Part shown: positions 33,890-43,158 of the stretch, in pieces
Layout: each line of letters starts with the position of its first letter
Numbering within the stretch: position 1 is the stretch's first letter
From: Streptomyces sp. DH-12
GTDB lineage: Bacteria > Actinomycetota > Actinomycetes > Streptomycetales > Streptomycetaceae
Reading direction: 5' to 3'
NCBI RefSeq assembly: GCF_002899455.1
Contig: NZ_PPFB01000001.1
Location: 3,440,501-3,504,500 of the forward strand
Length of the DNA: 64,000 bases
Made by a program: the position numbers and the translations under genes
Notes under the pieces: model-generated
What the model was told of the DNA's origin: nothing
What the model saw: the letters and a program-made list of their open reading frames with translations, nothing else
Databases searched by the model: none

Positions 33890-35647
33890 ATGGCCTCGGT
33901 CACATCGCTCACCGATCTCGTCAGCGAGCAGCTCACGTCCGCCCTCTCCGCCGCCCGGCCGGAGACGTCCGCGGACCCGCTGCTGCGACGCAGCGACCGG
34001 GCGGACTTCCAGGCCAACGGCATCCTCGCGCTGGCGAAGAAGGCGAAGGCCAACCCGCGCGACCTCGCGACCGAGGTCGTCTCGCACCTCACCACCGGTG
34101 ACGTGCTCAAGGACGTCGAGGTCTCCGGCCCCGGCTTCCTCAACATCACGATCGCCGACCGGGCGATCACCGGGAACCTGGCCGCGCGGTACGCGGACGA
34201 CACCGGCCGCCTCGGCGTGCCGCTGGCCGAGAACCCCGGCACCACGGTGATCGACTACGCCCAGCCGAACGTGGCCAAGGAGATGCACGTCGGTCACCTG
34301 CGCTCCGCGGTGATCGGCGACGCCCTGCGCGGCATGCTCGACTTCACCGGCGAGAAGACGATCGGCCGGCACCACATCGGCGACTGGGGCACCCAGTTCG
34401 GCATGCTCATCCAGTACCTGCTGGAGCACCCGGGCGAGCTGGCCCCGGCCTCCGAGGTCGACGGCGAGCAGGCCATGTCGAACCTCAACCGGGTCTACAA
34501 GGCCTCGCGGGCGCTGTTCGACGCGGACGAGGAGTTCAAGGAGCGGGCGCGCAAGCGGGTCGTCGCCCTGCAGTCCGGCGACAAGGAGACCCTCGAGCTG
34601 TGGCAGCAGTTCGTGGACGAGTCGAAGGTCTACTTCTACTCCGTCTTCGAGAAGCTCGACATGGAGATCCGCGACGAGGAGATCGTCGGCGAGTCCGCGT
34701 ACAACGAGGGCATGCCCGAGACCGCGCGGCTGCTGGAGGAGATGGGCGTCGCGGTCCGCTCCGAGGGCGCGCTGGTGGTGTTCTTCGACGACATCCGCGG
34801 CAAGGACGACCAGCCGGTCCCGCTGATCGTGCAGAAGGCCGACGGCGGCTTCGGCTACGCGGCCTCCGACCTGACCGCGATCCGCAACCGGGTCGTCGAC
34901 CTGCGCGCGACGACCCTGCTGTACGTCGTGGACGTGCGGCAGTCGCTGCACTTCAAGATGGTCTTCGAGACCGCCCGCCGGGCCGGCTGGCTGGGCGACG
35001 ACGTCACCGCGCACAACATGGGCTACGGCACGGTGCTGGGCGCGGACGGCAAGCCGTTCAAGACCCGTGAGGGCGAGACCGTACGGCTGGAGGACCTGCT
35101 GGACGAGGCCGTGCAGCGGGCCGCCGAGGTGGTGCGGGAGAAGGCCAGGGACCTCACCGAGGAGGAGATCCGGGAGCGGGCCGCGCAGGTCGGCATCGGC
35201 GCCGTGAAGTACGCGGACCTGTCGACGTCGCCGAACCGCGACTACAAGTTCGACCTGGACCAGATGGTCTCGCTCAACGGCGACACCTCGGTGTACCTGC
35301 AGTACGCGTACGCCCGTATCCAGTCGATCCTGCGGAAGGCCGGCGAGGTGCGGCCGGCCGCGCACCCGGAGCTGGAGCTGCACGCGGCCGAGCGGGCGCT
35401 GGGGCTGCACCTGGACGCGTTCGGCGACACGGTGTTCGAGGCGGCGGCGGAGTACGCGCCGCACAAGCTGACGGCGTACCTGTACCAACTGGCGTCGCTG
35501 TACACGTCGTTCTACGACAAGTGCCCGGTGCTGAAGGCGGAGACGCCGGAGCAGGTGGAGAACCGGCTGTTCCTGTGCGACCTCACGGCCCGCACGCTGA
35601 CCAAGGGCATGGCCCTGCTGGGCATCAGGACGCCCGAGCGGCTCTGA
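33890..35647 (+). CDS. argS: Arginyl-tRNA synthetase
   Basis: This class I synthetase (585 aa) charges tRNA-Arg. The N-terminal additional domain leads to [20 protein letters not shown] with the HIGH-type [15 protein letters not shown] and [11 protein letters not shown] are catalytic-domain hallmarks, and the C-terminal DALR anticodon-binding domain ends [10 protein letters not shown]. It lacks a canonical KMSKS, which is common in ArgRS. ATG 33890 is preceded by GAGGAGAACGG about ten bases upstream. It is followed by a strong terminator, so it is probably monocistronic. Confidence 0.96.
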   Translation: MASVTSLTDLVSEQLTSALSAARPETSADPLLRRSDRADFQANGILALAKKAKANPRDLATEVVSHLTTGDVLKDVEVSGPGFLNITIADRAITGNLAARYADDTGRLGVPLAENPGTTVIDYAQPNVAKEMHVGHLRSAVIGDALRGMLDFTGEKTIGRHHIGDWGTQFGMLIQYLLEHPGELAPASEVDGEQAMSNLNRVYKASRALFDADEEFKERARKRVVALQSGDKETLELWQQFVDESKVYFYSVFEKLDMEIRDEEIVGESAYNEGMPETARLLEEMGVAVRSEGALVVFFDDIRGKDDQPVPLIVQKADGGFGYAASDLTAIRNRVVDLRATTLLYVVDVRQSLHFKMVFETARRAGWLGDDVTAHNMGYGTVLGADGKPFKTREGETVRLEDLLDEAVQRAAEVVREKARDLTEEEIRERAAQVGIGAVKYADLSTSPNRDYKFDLDQMVSLNGDTSVYLQYAYARIQSILRKAGEVRPAAHPELELHAAERALGLHLDAFGDTVFEAAAEYAPHKLTAYLYQLASLYTSFYDKCPVLKAETPEQVENRLFLCDLTARTLTKGMALLGIRTPERL

Positions 35648-35667
35648 CGCCCCGGCCGGAACACAGG

Positions 35668-35708
35668 CCGCGGCCCGTCCTCTCCCCCGCAGGGAGGACG
35701 GGCCGCGG
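35668..35708. terminator. Hairpin between convergent argS and I36 genes
   Basis: CCGCGGCCCGTCCTC (35668-35682) pairs with GAGGACGGGCCGCGG (35694-35708), a 15-pair stem with an 11-base loop, 20 bases beyond the argS stop. Confidence 0.82.
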
Positions 35709-35736
35709 TGGTGTCAGGGTCCTCTGTGACCGGGGG

Positions 35737-36108
35737 TCAGCAGTTGACCCACTTGTTCGACTTCTGGAACCAGACCCGGTCGCCGGTCCCCTTGGCCCCC
35801 CGCTTGAGGACCGCGGTGTTGCCCCTGTAGTTGGTCTGGTCGTACCAGCGGTAGTCGCAGGAGGCGCCGTGGTTGTACCAGGACTTGAAGCCCTGGAAGA
35901 CCACGAACTGGGTCAGGTCCGCGTTGTTGCCCGCGACCTTCTGCATGCGACCGGTGTAGTTCTTCCCGGACCAGACGCAGAACCAGCCCGACGGGCAGTC
36001 GCTCGCGGCGGACGGCGCCGCCTCGGCGGCACCCGCGGTGCCGGCCAGCAGGCCCCCGGTCATCACGGCCCCCGTGGCCAGGACGGCGAGCTTGCGGGTG
36101 ATGGTCAT
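35737..36108 (-). CDS. Secreted peptidase-inhibitor-I36-type protein
   Basis: The protein is 123 residues with a signal peptide (MTITRKLAVLATGAVMTGGLLAGTAGAAEA). The mature part has the beta/gamma-crystallin-like I36 pattern CPSGWFCVWSGKNYTGRMQKVAG, SWYNHGASCDYRWYDQTNYRG and a terminal cysteine, with four or five cysteines for disulfides. The prototype of the family, SMI from Streptomyces, inhibits metalloproteases; inhibition here is inference. ATG 36108 follows AAGGGGGAAC. It is divergent from a two-gene operon of membrane-anchored XRE proteins. Confidence 0.82.
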   Translation of the reverse strand: MTITRKLAVLATGAVMTGGLLAGTAGAAEAAPSAASDCPSGWFCVWSGKNYTGRMQKVAGNNADLTQFVVFQGFKSWYNHGASCDYRWYDQTNYRGNTAVLKRGAKGTGDRVWFQKSNKWVNC

Positions 36109-36392
36109 GCTGTTCCCCCTTCGGAATGCGGGTTGCGCCGGCTCGGCGGGCCGGCTCGTCACCGAGACTGGCGGAAGCCGCCCAGGGACCGCCACGATTG
36201 CCGGTGAAGTGACGTCACCGTGGGACGCCCCAGCCTCTGACCTGCGGTTTCCCAGCCCCGTGAGACGGTCCGGCGGGACGGTGGCGGACGGTGGCCGGAT
36301 CGGAGCGGAGCCGGCCGCCGGCTGCCGCACGTGTGATCCGAGGTGTTGCAGAATGCGAAGGGGGAGAATCCACGCACGCGATCGGGGGAATC

Positions 36393-37172
36393 ATGTCGCG
36401 TTGGAAAGCGCTGCCCGCGGAGCTCGACCCGAGGGCGCGGCACCTGGTGGTGAGCCTGCGCCGGCTGAAGGACCACAGCGGGCTGAGCATGCGGCAGTTG
36501 GCGGCGAAGACGGGGTACAGCACGTCGTCGTGGGAGCGTTACCTCGGTGGCAGGTCGCTGCCGCCGAAGGAGGCCGTCGAGGCGGTCGCGTCGGTCGCCG
36601 GGGAGGACCCGACCCGCCTGCTGGCGCTGTGGGAGGTCGCGTCGGCGGCCTGGACGGGACGGCGTACGAGCCCGGCCGCGGCCACGGCGAACGACGGCGC
36701 ACCGACCGGTGCCGCACCCGGACCACCCGCCCGCCGCAGGCCCCCGCGGGGTGCCCTCGTCGCCGGTGTCGTCGCGTTCGTGCTGGTGGTCGCGTCGGCC
36801 GCGCTGCTGGTGGCGCGGGTCGCCGGGGACGACGAGGGGCGGGCGCGGCCCCCGGCGGTCTCGCAGGCCGCACCGGCCGGCGTCGAGGTGCCGCCGACGG
36901 TCACGTCGTACACCTGCCGGGTGGAGCGGGTCGACGGGCAGTGGTTCGCGGGACTGAGCCGGACCCAGGACGCGATCCTGGCGAACGGACACGCGGGGGC
37001 CCATGTCGCTGAAGCCCAGTGCCTGTTGCGGCGGGCCGGGTTCCCTCCCGGCGACATCGACGGCATCTACGGTCCGAGGACCGAGCGGGCCGTCCAGCGG
37101 CTCCAGCAGAGGGAGGGTCTGGTCGTGGACGGCATCGTCGGCCCCCACACCTGGGGAGCCCTGCGCAGATGA
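36393..37172 (+). CDS. Membrane-anchored XRE-type protein with peptidoglycan-binding domain
   Basis: The 259-residue protein has a clear inside-out layout. An XRE-like HTH occupies about residues 15-80 (LVVSLRRLKDHSGLSMRQLAAKTGYSTSSWERYLGG), followed by a Pro/Ala linker and one membrane helix near 121-143 (GALVAGVVAFVLVVASAALLVARV). An extracytoplasmic tail ends in a PG_binding_1 domain (AEAQCLLRRAGFPPGDIDGIYGPRTERAVQRLQQREGLVVDGIVGPHTWGAL). It could link wall status to transcription or anchor DNA-binding complexes, but no target is known. ATG 36393 follows GGGGGAATC. Its stop overlaps the ATG of the next gene by four bases. Confidence 0.85.
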   Translation: MSRWKALPAELDPRARHLVVSLRRLKDHSGLSMRQLAAKTGYSTSSWERYLGGRSLPPKEAVEAVASVAGEDPTRLLALWEVASAAWTGRRTSPAAATANDGAPTGAAPGPPARRRPPRGALVAGVVAFVLVVASAALLVARVAGDDEGRARPPAVSQAAPAGVEVPPTVTSYTCRVERVDGQWFAGLSRTQDAILANGHAGAHVAEAQCLLRRAGFPPGDIDGIYGPRTERAVQRLQQREGLVVDGIVGPHTWGALRR

Positions 37173-38011
37173 CGCCCCCACCGGAACGAACCGAACTGGC
37201 CGCCGCCCTGCGGGAGATGCGGCGGCGCACCGGGCTGAGTCTGACGGGCCTGGAGGAGCGCACCCCGTTCAGCAGGTCCTCCTGGGGCCGCTACCTGAAG
37301 GGCGACACTCTGCCGCCCCGCGAGGCGGTCAGGGCGCTGTGCCGTCTGGCGGGCGAACCGGACGGGCGCTGTCTCGCGCTGTGGGAGATCGCGGAGGCGG
37401 CGGGCAGCGGACGCGCCGCCCACGCCCCGCCGGAACCACCGCCGCCGTCCCGCGAGCCCCCTCGGCAGGAGGCCGATGCGCCACCGCCACCCGAAGGGAC
37501 GAACCGGAATCGGCCGTTGCGCGGTGCGGTGGCGGTCGCGGCGGTGCTCGCGGTGCTGGCGTCGGTCGTCACCGCGGCCGTCCTGCTGGCGGGCGACGAC
37601 ACGCCGGACGGATCCGCCCACGCGACCGCGTCCTCCGGCGCGACCGTGGTGCCGCCGCCCCGCTGCCGGGGCGCGTCCTGCGCGGGCAAGGACCCCTTCA
37701 CCATGCTGTGCGGGGTCGCGCCGGACACCCTCACCACGTACCGCGCCATGGCCGGCGCCCGGCTGGAGCTGCGGCACAGCCCCCGGTGCGGGACGAGCTG
37801 GGCGCGGATGTGGGCCGCCGAGATCGGCGACCGCGTCGAGCTGACCGCGCCCGGCCCGCCCCGCTCCGCCGAGGTGACGGACGCCCTGGACGCGCGGGCG
37901 TACCTCTACACCCCGATGGCGGAGACCGCCCCCGGCACGGTCGTCCGCGCCTGCTTCCACCCGGCGGGCGCCGGTTCCGGGCCGGAGTGCTTCGAGGCCG
38001 AGGTGCGGTGA
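37169..38011 (+). CDS. Membrane-anchored XRE-type protein with DUF2690 domain
   Basis: This is the second member of a translationally coupled pair (ATGA overlap at 37169-37172). The 280-residue protein has an N-terminal HTH (LREMRRRTGLSLTGLEERTPFSRSSWGRYLKGD), a long proline-rich linker and one membrane helix near 117-140. The external DUF2690-like domain holds four or five cysteines (RCRGASCAGKDPFTMLCG, SPRCGTSWARMW, FHPAGAGSGPECFEAEV), so disulfides are likely. DUF2690 has no established role; the GTSWARMWAAEIGDRVEL segment is its typical motif. The shared layout with the upstream protein suggests one complex. Confidence 0.83.
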   Translation: MTPPPERTELAAALREMRRRTGLSLTGLEERTPFSRSSWGRYLKGDTLPPREAVRALCRLAGEPDGRCLALWEIAEAAGSGRAAHAPPEPPPPSREPPRQEADAPPPPEGTNRNRPLRGAVAVAAVLAVLASVVTAAVLLAGDDTPDGSAHATASSGATVVPPPRCRGASCAGKDPFTMLCGVAPDTLTTYRAMAGARLELRHSPRCGTSWARMWAAEIGDRVELTAPGPPRSAEVTDALDARAYLYTPMAETAPGTVVRACFHPAGAGSGPECFEAEVR

Positions 38012-38030
38012 GCCCTCGCGGGGTCCGCGG

Positions 38031-39239
38031 TCACGCCCGCAGCGCCGCCCCCAGCCTCCGCAGCCCCTCCGCGATCTCCTCCGGGGTCTGCGTGACGAAG
38101 CACAGGCGGAGGGTGGAGCGGTCGGGTGCGCCGGTGTGGAAGGGGGCGCCGGGGACGTACGCCACGTCGTGCCGGACCACCTCGGGGAGCAGGGCCGTGG
38201 TGTCGTACGACTCCGGGAGCCGCACCCAGAGGAACATGCCGCCCTCGGGGCGGGTCCAGACCGCCCCTGCGGGGAGGGCGTCGGGGAGCCCGGCCAGCAT
38301 GGCGTCCCGGCGTTCGCCGTACACGCCCGCCACGCGGCGGACGTGGGCGTCCAGGTCGCGGTCGGCGAGGTAACGGGCGGCGGCGAGCTGGTTGACGGTC
38401 GGGGTGTGCAGGTCGGCGGCCTGCTTGGCGACGGCACAGGCGCGGCGCAGCCCCTCGGGCGCCCGCAGCCAGCCCAGCCGCAGTCCGGGCGCCATGATCT
38501 TGGAGAGGCTGCCCAGCAGCACCGTGCGGTCCTCCGCGCCCGGGTGGGCGGCGATCCACGGCACCCGCGCGCCCTCGTAACGGAGTTCGCCGTACGGGTC
38601 GTCCTCGACGATCCACAGTCCGCGGCGGGCGGCGACCTCGGCGACGGCGGCCCGGCGGGCGGCGGGGAGGGTGCGGCCGGTGGGGTTCTGGAACGTGGGC
38701 ACGGTGTAGAGCAGCTTCGGCCGCTCCCGGACCACCAGCTCCTCCAACGCCTCGGGGTCCAGCCCCTGTTCGTCGCCGGGCACCGCGACGATCCGCGCCC
38801 CGGCGAGGCCGAAGGACTGAAGTGCCGCCAGGTAGCAGGGGTCTTCGACGAGGACCGTGTCGCCGGGTTCGAGCAGCGCGGTGGCGAGGAGGGACAGCGC
38901 CTGCTGGGAGCCGGTGGTGACGAGCAGGTCGTCCGGCCCGGTGGGCAGCCCGCGCGCGCGGGCGCGTTCGGCGAGCGCGGCCCGCAGCGTCGGTTCGCCC
39001 TCCGTCGTGGAGTACTGCAGCGCCCGCGCGGGCATCTCGGCGAGCACCGCGCGGTACGCCGCCGCTATGCCCTCGGCGTCGAACAGCTCCGGTGCCGGGA
39101 GCCCGCCCGCGAAGTTGATCACCTCGGGCCGCGCGGTGACGGCCAGGATGTCCCGGACGGGGGAGCCGCCGACCGCCGAGGCCCGTGCGGCGAGCCGTGG
39201 GGTGGGGGCGGGGGCGGCGGGCGGCTCGGTGACGGTCAT
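38031..39239 (-). CDS. PLP-dependent aminotransferase, fold type I (2-aminoadipate/LysN-like)
   Basis: The protein is 402 residues. It has NFAGGLPAPELFDAE near the start, the cofactor-stacking VTTGSQQALSLLA, the conserved NPTGRTLP and the Schiff-base lysine in GSLSKIMAPGLRLGW. This combination is typical of the MocR-like/2-aminoadipate aminotransferase group without a DNA-binding domain. Substrates in the family include aromatic and dicarboxylic amino acids; I cannot choose. ATG 39239 is the start. It converges on the DUF2690 gene with 19 bases between stops and probably forms its own transcript. Confidence 0.87.
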   Translation of the reverse strand: MTVTEPPAAPAPTPRLAARASAVGGSPVRDILAVTARPEVINFAGGLPAPELFDAEGIAAAYRAVLAEMPARALQYSTTEGEPTLRAALAERARARGLPTGPDDLLVTTGSQQALSLLATALLEPGDTVLVEDPCYLAALQSFGLAGARIVAVPGDEQGLDPEALEELVVRERPKLLYTVPTFQNPTGRTLPAARRAAVAEVAARRGLWIVEDDPYGELRYEGARVPWIAAHPGAEDRTVLLGSLSKIMAPGLRLGWLRAPEGLRRACAVAKQAADLHTPTVNQLAAARYLADRDLDAHVRRVAGVYGERRDAMLAGLPDALPAGAVWTRPEGGMFLWVRLPESYDTTALLPEVVRHDVAYVPGAPFHTGAPDRSTLRLCFVTQTPEEIAEGLRRLGAALRA

Positions 39240-39340
39240 GGCACGGCTCCTCGGTCCGGGTGACGGCGCGTGACCGCAGCCTAGGAAAACGCGTGCCTTC
39301 TACACGCGCCCTTCCGCGATCCGGACGTCCGCCGCACCGC

Positions 39341-40849
39341 CTACCCGAGTTTCGTCGTCCCCTCCGGCACCCACCCGTCGCCGCCGATCGGGAACTCGTA
39401 CGCCGGACGGCCCTCGTTGCCGCTGGTGCGGAAGGGGCGGCCCTCGTCGTCCACGGTGAGCGTGCCGCTGCGGTCGCCGCTGGACCACTTCAGTTCCAGG
39501 TACCAGTCGACGTCGTGGGCGGAGACGGAGGCGGTGATGTAGTACACCTCCGGGTCGGACTCGCTGACCTTGAACGGGAAGTCCTGGTTCCCCGGTTCGG
39601 GGGTGACGGCGGGCCGCGCCGAGTCCAGGGAGACGGTGAACGCCCGCGTCGGCACGGAGCCTCCGCAGCCCACGCCGGGGTAGGCCATGGCGAAGTCGTT
39701 CCAGGCGAGCGGCGCCCGCTTGCCCGCCACCCGCACGGTGAGGCCGTCGACGACCACCGTCTCGGGACCGGTGCCCTGCACGGTGAGCCGCAGGTACTGC
39801 TGCCCCGACGACACCGCGCCCTGCGCCGCCACCCAGGTCGGGGCGGCCTCCTCCACCGGCGGCGGGTTCACCTCGCTCGCCGGCTTGTCGATCAGATAGC
39901 GCTGCGAGCAGGGGCTCTCCCACGCGTACGGCTCCGCCTGCACCGTGACCGGCACGCCGCTCCTCTCCGCACCGACGCTCGGCGCGTCGGCGGGCGCGGA
40001 CCCGGCGGGCGTCCCGGTCGGTCCCTTGTCCTTGCCCGAGGGGGACGCGGAGGCGCTGGAACGGGAACCGGCGGAGGAGGACGGCGAGGACGACGCGGGG
40101 GCGGTCTCCTCGGCGGTCACCCCTGCCGCGCCGGCCGGACGGTGCCGGCCGCCGTCGCCGTCGCCGTCGCCGTCCTGGCCGCCGCCCGGCAGCCCGACGG
40201 CGAAGGCGATCCCGGCGGCCACCGCGGCGACAGCGATGCCGGCGAGGACGGCGGTGCGGGTACGGCGCCGGGCGGGGGCCGGGGTGGCCGGGCGGAGGGC
40301 CGGGTCCGCCCCGTCGGGGGCGTTCCCGTCGGTGGCGTTCCCGTCGGTGGCGTTCCCGTCGGGGGCGTCGGCGTCCGTGGGGCCGGTCCCCGGCGCCCCC
40401 GCCCCGGCGGGACTGGTGGGCGGTGGGCCGGCCGGGGCGGCCGGAGACGCCTCAGCCTCGGGCGCGGCGCCGGAAGCCGCCTCCCCGGGTCCGGTGCCCG
40501 AGCCCTCCTCCCCCGAGGGCTCCGCGGCCGAGGGCGTCTCGGCAGCCGCCGAGGGCTTCGCGGCCGAGGACGTCTCGGTCGTCGCCGCCCCCTTCCGCCC
40601 CCGCACCGCGTCCGCCAGCACCCACCGGCGGTGCAGCTCGACCAGCTCCTCGGGGCGCGCCTTGCACAGCCGGGCCAGCCGCTCGACCGGCGCGTAGTCG
40701 GTCGGCACCGCGTCCCCGTTGCAGTAGCGGTGCAGGGTCGACGTACTCATGTGGAGCCGTTTGGCGAGGACCCCGTAGCTGTGCCCCGATCGGTCCTTCA
40801 ACTCCCGCAGCAACGCGGCGAAATCCGCCGCGGCCGTCTGTTCCGACAC
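39341..40849 (-). CDS. Large membrane-anchored XRE-type protein
   Basis: The protein is 502 residues with N-terminal XRE-like HTH (LLRELKDRSGHSYGVLAKRLHMSTSTLHRYCNGD, about residues 12-45). A very long low-complexity Ala/Pro/Gly/Thr linker includes the 15-bp-encoded repeat DGNAT. One membrane helix lies near 197-217 (TAVLAGIAVAAVAAGIAFAVGL), then a Ser-rich stalk. The extracellular domain of about 190 residues (VTVQAEPYAWESPCSQRYLIDKPASEVNPPP ... DVDWYLELKWSSGDRSGTLTVDDEG) looks beta-rich and has no family I recognise. The start is GTG 40849 with GGAGGAAC just upstream. It shares the regulator-membrane-surface layout with the two-gene operon at 36.4-38.0 kb. Confidence 0.8.
   Translation of the reverse strand: MSEQTAAADFAALLRELKDRSGHSYGVLAKRLHMSTSTLHRYCNGDAVPTDYAPVERLARLCKARPEELVELHRRWVLADAVRGRKGAATTETSSAAKPSAAAETPSAAEPSGEEGSGTGPGEAASGAAPEAEASPAAPAGPPPTSPAGAGAPGTGPTDADAPDGNATDGNATDGNAPDGADPALRPATPAPARRRTRTAVLAGIAVAAVAAGIAFAVGLPGGGQDGDGDGDGGRHRPAGAAGVTAEETAPASSSPSSSAGSRSSASASPSGKDKGPTGTPAGSAPADAPSVGAERSGVPVTVQAEPYAWESPCSQRYLIDKPASEVNPPPVEEAAPTWVAAQGAVSSGQQYLRLTVQGTGPETVVVDGLTVRVAGKRAPLAWNDFAMAYPGVGCGGSVPTRAFTVSLDSARPAVTPEPGNQDFPFKVSESDPEVYYITASVSAHDVDWYLELKWSSGDRSGTLTVDDEGRPFRTSGNEGRPAYEFPIGGDGWVPEGTTKLG
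40313..40372. repeat. 15-bp tandem repeat within the large XRE-type gene
   Basis: GTCGGGGGCGTTCCC (40313-40327) is followed by GTCGGTGGCGTTCCC twice (40328-40357) and a diverged fourth copy. The repeat is in frame and encodes Asp-Gly-Asn-Ala-Thr/Pro units in the cytoplasmic linker. Slippage would change linker length without breaking the gene. Confidence 0.9.
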
Positions 40850-41062
40850 CGTTCCTCCACTCCCCCGTGTCCCGTTCCACCGTTCCAGGGGACGGACGTT
40901 CTCCCAGGTCAGAGCGGTGTGAGCGTTTCAGCGTCCCGGATCGCCCACCGACTGTGGCGGCCGGGACGGATCACACCGCACGCTCTGGTCATCCAAGCAC
41001 GCCGCTCCCGCCGATCGGTGGGGCGGCTGGACCAAGTCCCTTTTGACGACAAGGAATCCGCC

Positions 41063-41797
41063 ATGCGCGCCTCCCGCCTCCGCCTGCTCGCCGCCGCCGG
41101 TGCCGCCGTCGCCTCGCTCGCCCTGACCGCCTGCCAGGACGGCACCGGCACCCGCGACGAGGGCGCGTCCGCCTCGGGTCCGGCCGGCTCGGCCCCCGCG
41201 GACAGCCCCGCGGGGTCGTCCGCCGGCACCGCGGGCAACGGCTCCTCGGGCGGCGGCACGGGCTCGGCCGGGAGCGGCGACGGCCAGGGCGCTCAGGCCG
41301 GCACGTCCACGAACGGGGAGAACGGCGGGAAGGACTCCCGGTCGGCCGGTTCCGGCGACGGCTCCGCGGCCTTCCGCTCCTGCAACGGCTCGAACACCTC
41401 CGTCACCGCCGAGCCGGTCTCCCGCCCCGTGAACCACATGCTGATCACGGTCGAGAACACCGGCTCGCAGAACTGCCACCTGACCTACCACCCGGTGCTG
41501 CGGTTCGACGAGATGCAGTGGGTGCCGCAGCCGATCGAGGACTCCCAGCCGCAGGCCGTGGTCACCCTGCAGCCGGGTGAGTCGGCGTACGCCGGGGTCG
41601 TCCTGTCGGCCGCCGACGGCAGCGGCACGGCCGGCACCACCGGCCGGAAGCTCGCCGTCGGCTTCCAGGGCCGCGCCCCGCTCAGCGACGGCGGTCCCGC
41701 CGCGATCCCGTCCCTGCCGGCCGAGGGCGTGTACTACGACAGCAGCCTGACGGTGACGTACTGGCAGTCCTCGAGGGACGACGCGCTCGCCTACTGA
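41063..41797 (+). CDS. DUF4232 lipoprotein
   Basis: The protein is 244 residues with a lipoprotein signal (MRASRLRLLAAAGAAVASLALTAC, lipidated Cys near 24). A long Ser/Gly/Ala linker of about 80 residues leads to a DUF4232 beta-sandwich (FRSCNGSNTSVTAEPVSRPVNHMLITVENTGSQNCHLTYHPVLRF ... VVTLQPGESAYAGVVLSAADG). Two cysteines in the domain likely pair. The role of DUF4232 proteins is unknown; they are abundant in streptomycetes. ATG 41063 follows AAGGA at a spacing of eight. A related gene lies at 49.4 kb and a decayed one at 47.9 kb. Confidence 0.85.
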   Translation: MRASRLRLLAAAGAAVASLALTACQDGTGTRDEGASASGPAGSAPADSPAGSSAGTAGNGSSGGGTGSAGSGDGQGAQAGTSTNGENGGKDSRSAGSGDGSAAFRSCNGSNTSVTAEPVSRPVNHMLITVENTGSQNCHLTYHPVLRFDEMQWVPQPIEDSQPQAVVTLQPGESAYAGVVLSAADGSGTAGTTGRKLAVGFQGRAPLSDGGPAAIPSLPAEGVYYDSSLTVTYWQSSRDDALAY

Positions 41798-41823
41798 GCC
41801 GGGCGGCGGCCAGGACGGACGGA

Positions 41824-41863
41824 ACGGGCGGGTTCACCTGCGGCGCCAGGTGGACCCGCCCGT
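41824..41863. terminator. Hairpin between DUF4232 gene and hemB
   Basis: ACGGGCGGGTTCACCTG (41824-41840) pairs with CAGGTGGACCCGCCCGT (41847-41863), allowing one G-T pair, around a six-base loop. It lies 27 bases after the lipoprotein stop and 35 bases after the hemB stop. Confidence 0.82.
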
Positions 41864-41897
41864 CCTGCGGTGGTCGTGGATCCGGGTCCCCCGGAGG

Positions 41898-42890
41898 TCA
41901 GCGCAGGGTGCGGGCGACCTCGGTGGCCCAGTAGGTGAGGATGTTGCGGGCGCCGGCCCGGCGGATTCCGGTCAGGGACTCGATGATCGCCTTGTCGCGG
42001 TCGATCCAGCCCTTCTCGGCGGCGGCCTCGATCATCGCGTACTCACCGGAGATCTGGTACGCCGCCACCGGCACGTCCACCGCGTCCGCGACCTTGGCGA
42101 GGACGTCGAGGTACGGGCCGGCCGGCTTGACCATGACCATGTCGGCGCCCTCCTCCAGGTCGAGCTCCAGCTCGCGCATCGACTCGCGGAGGTTGGCCGG
42201 GTCCTGCTGGTAGGTGCGGCGGTCGCCCTGGAGCGAGGAGCCGACGGCCTCCCGGAAGGGGCCGTAGAAGGCGGAGGCGTACTTGGCGGTGTAGGCGAGG
42301 ATCGCGACGTCGTCCCGGCCGATCTGGTCGAGGGCGTTGCGGATGACGCCGATCTGCCCGTCCATCATCCCGCTCGGACCGACCACGTGGGCGCCCGCGT
42401 CGGCCTGCACCTGCGCCATCTCGGCGTACCGCTCGAGGGTGGCGTCGTTGTCCACGCGGCCCTTGTCGTCGAGGACGCCGCAGTGGCCGTGGTCGGTGAA
42501 CTCGTCGAGGCACAGGTCGGACATGACGAGCAGGTCGTCGCCGACCTCCGCGCGGACGTCGCGCAGGGCGACCTGGAGGATGCCGTCCGGGTCGGTGCCC
42601 GCCGAGCCCACGGCGTCCTTCTTGGACTCCTCCGGCACGCCGAACAGCATGATCCCGGAGATCCCGGCGGCGACGGCCTCGGCGGCGGCCTTCTTCAGGC
42701 TGTCGCGGGTGTGCTGCACGACCCCCGGCATCGCCGAGATCGGCACCGGCTCCGCGACGCCCTCGCGCACGAAGGCCGGGAGGATGAGGTCGGCGGGGTG
42801 CAGCCGGGTCTCGGCGACCATGCGCCGCATGACCGGGGAGGTGCGCAGACGCCGCGGGCGCGTGCCGGGGAAGGATCCGTACGTCGTCAT
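41898..42890 (-). CDS. hemB: Delta-aminolevulinic acid dehydratase (porphobilinogen synthase)
   Basis: This enzyme condenses two 5-aminolevulinates to porphobilinogen. The 330-residue protein is full length. The active-site lysines are in [14 protein letters not shown] and [10 protein letters not shown]; the metal-binding segment reads [14 protein letters not shown], with Cys at the first and third positions and Asp at the second, a mixed pattern between the all-Cys zinc type and the Asp-rich magnesium type. ATG 42890 is the start. It is 8 kb away from hemACD and has its own upstream region, with no Rex-type site visible. Confidence 0.96.
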   Translation of the reverse strand: MTTYGSFPGTRPRRLRTSPVMRRMVAETRLHPADLILPAFVREGVAEPVPISAMPGVVQHTRDSLKKAAAEAVAAGISGIMLFGVPEESKKDAVGSAGTDPDGILQVALRDVRAEVGDDLLVMSDLCLDEFTDHGHCGVLDDKGRVDNDATLERYAEMAQVQADAGAHVVGPSGMMDGQIGVIRNALDQIGRDDVAILAYTAKYASAFYGPFREAVGSSLQGDRRTYQQDPANLRESMRELELDLEEGADMVMVKPAGPYLDVLAKVADAVDVPVAAYQISGEYAMIEAAAEKGWIDRDKAIIESLTGIRRAGARNILTYWATEVARTLR

Positions 42891-43158
42891 ACCGCCTACG
42901 CTACGCCCGCCCCGCCCGTGCCTTTGCCGACGCCCAGTCGGCCCCCTCCCCGGCGCGGAGGCCCTGAGGCCGCGGACGTCCGCGCGGTCCCGGCCCCGGC
43001 AGCGGCCACACCCTCACGCCGGACGGCCCGGAGGCCTCCTCCCGGACGACAGCACCGCTGAACGCCGCTTGTGGACCTGTCCGGCCGTCCCTCTTTGGCT
43101 CTGTCCACCGGACCATGCCGCCACCAGGCTGGGGGGACCGACGATCCCGGAGGTTCCC

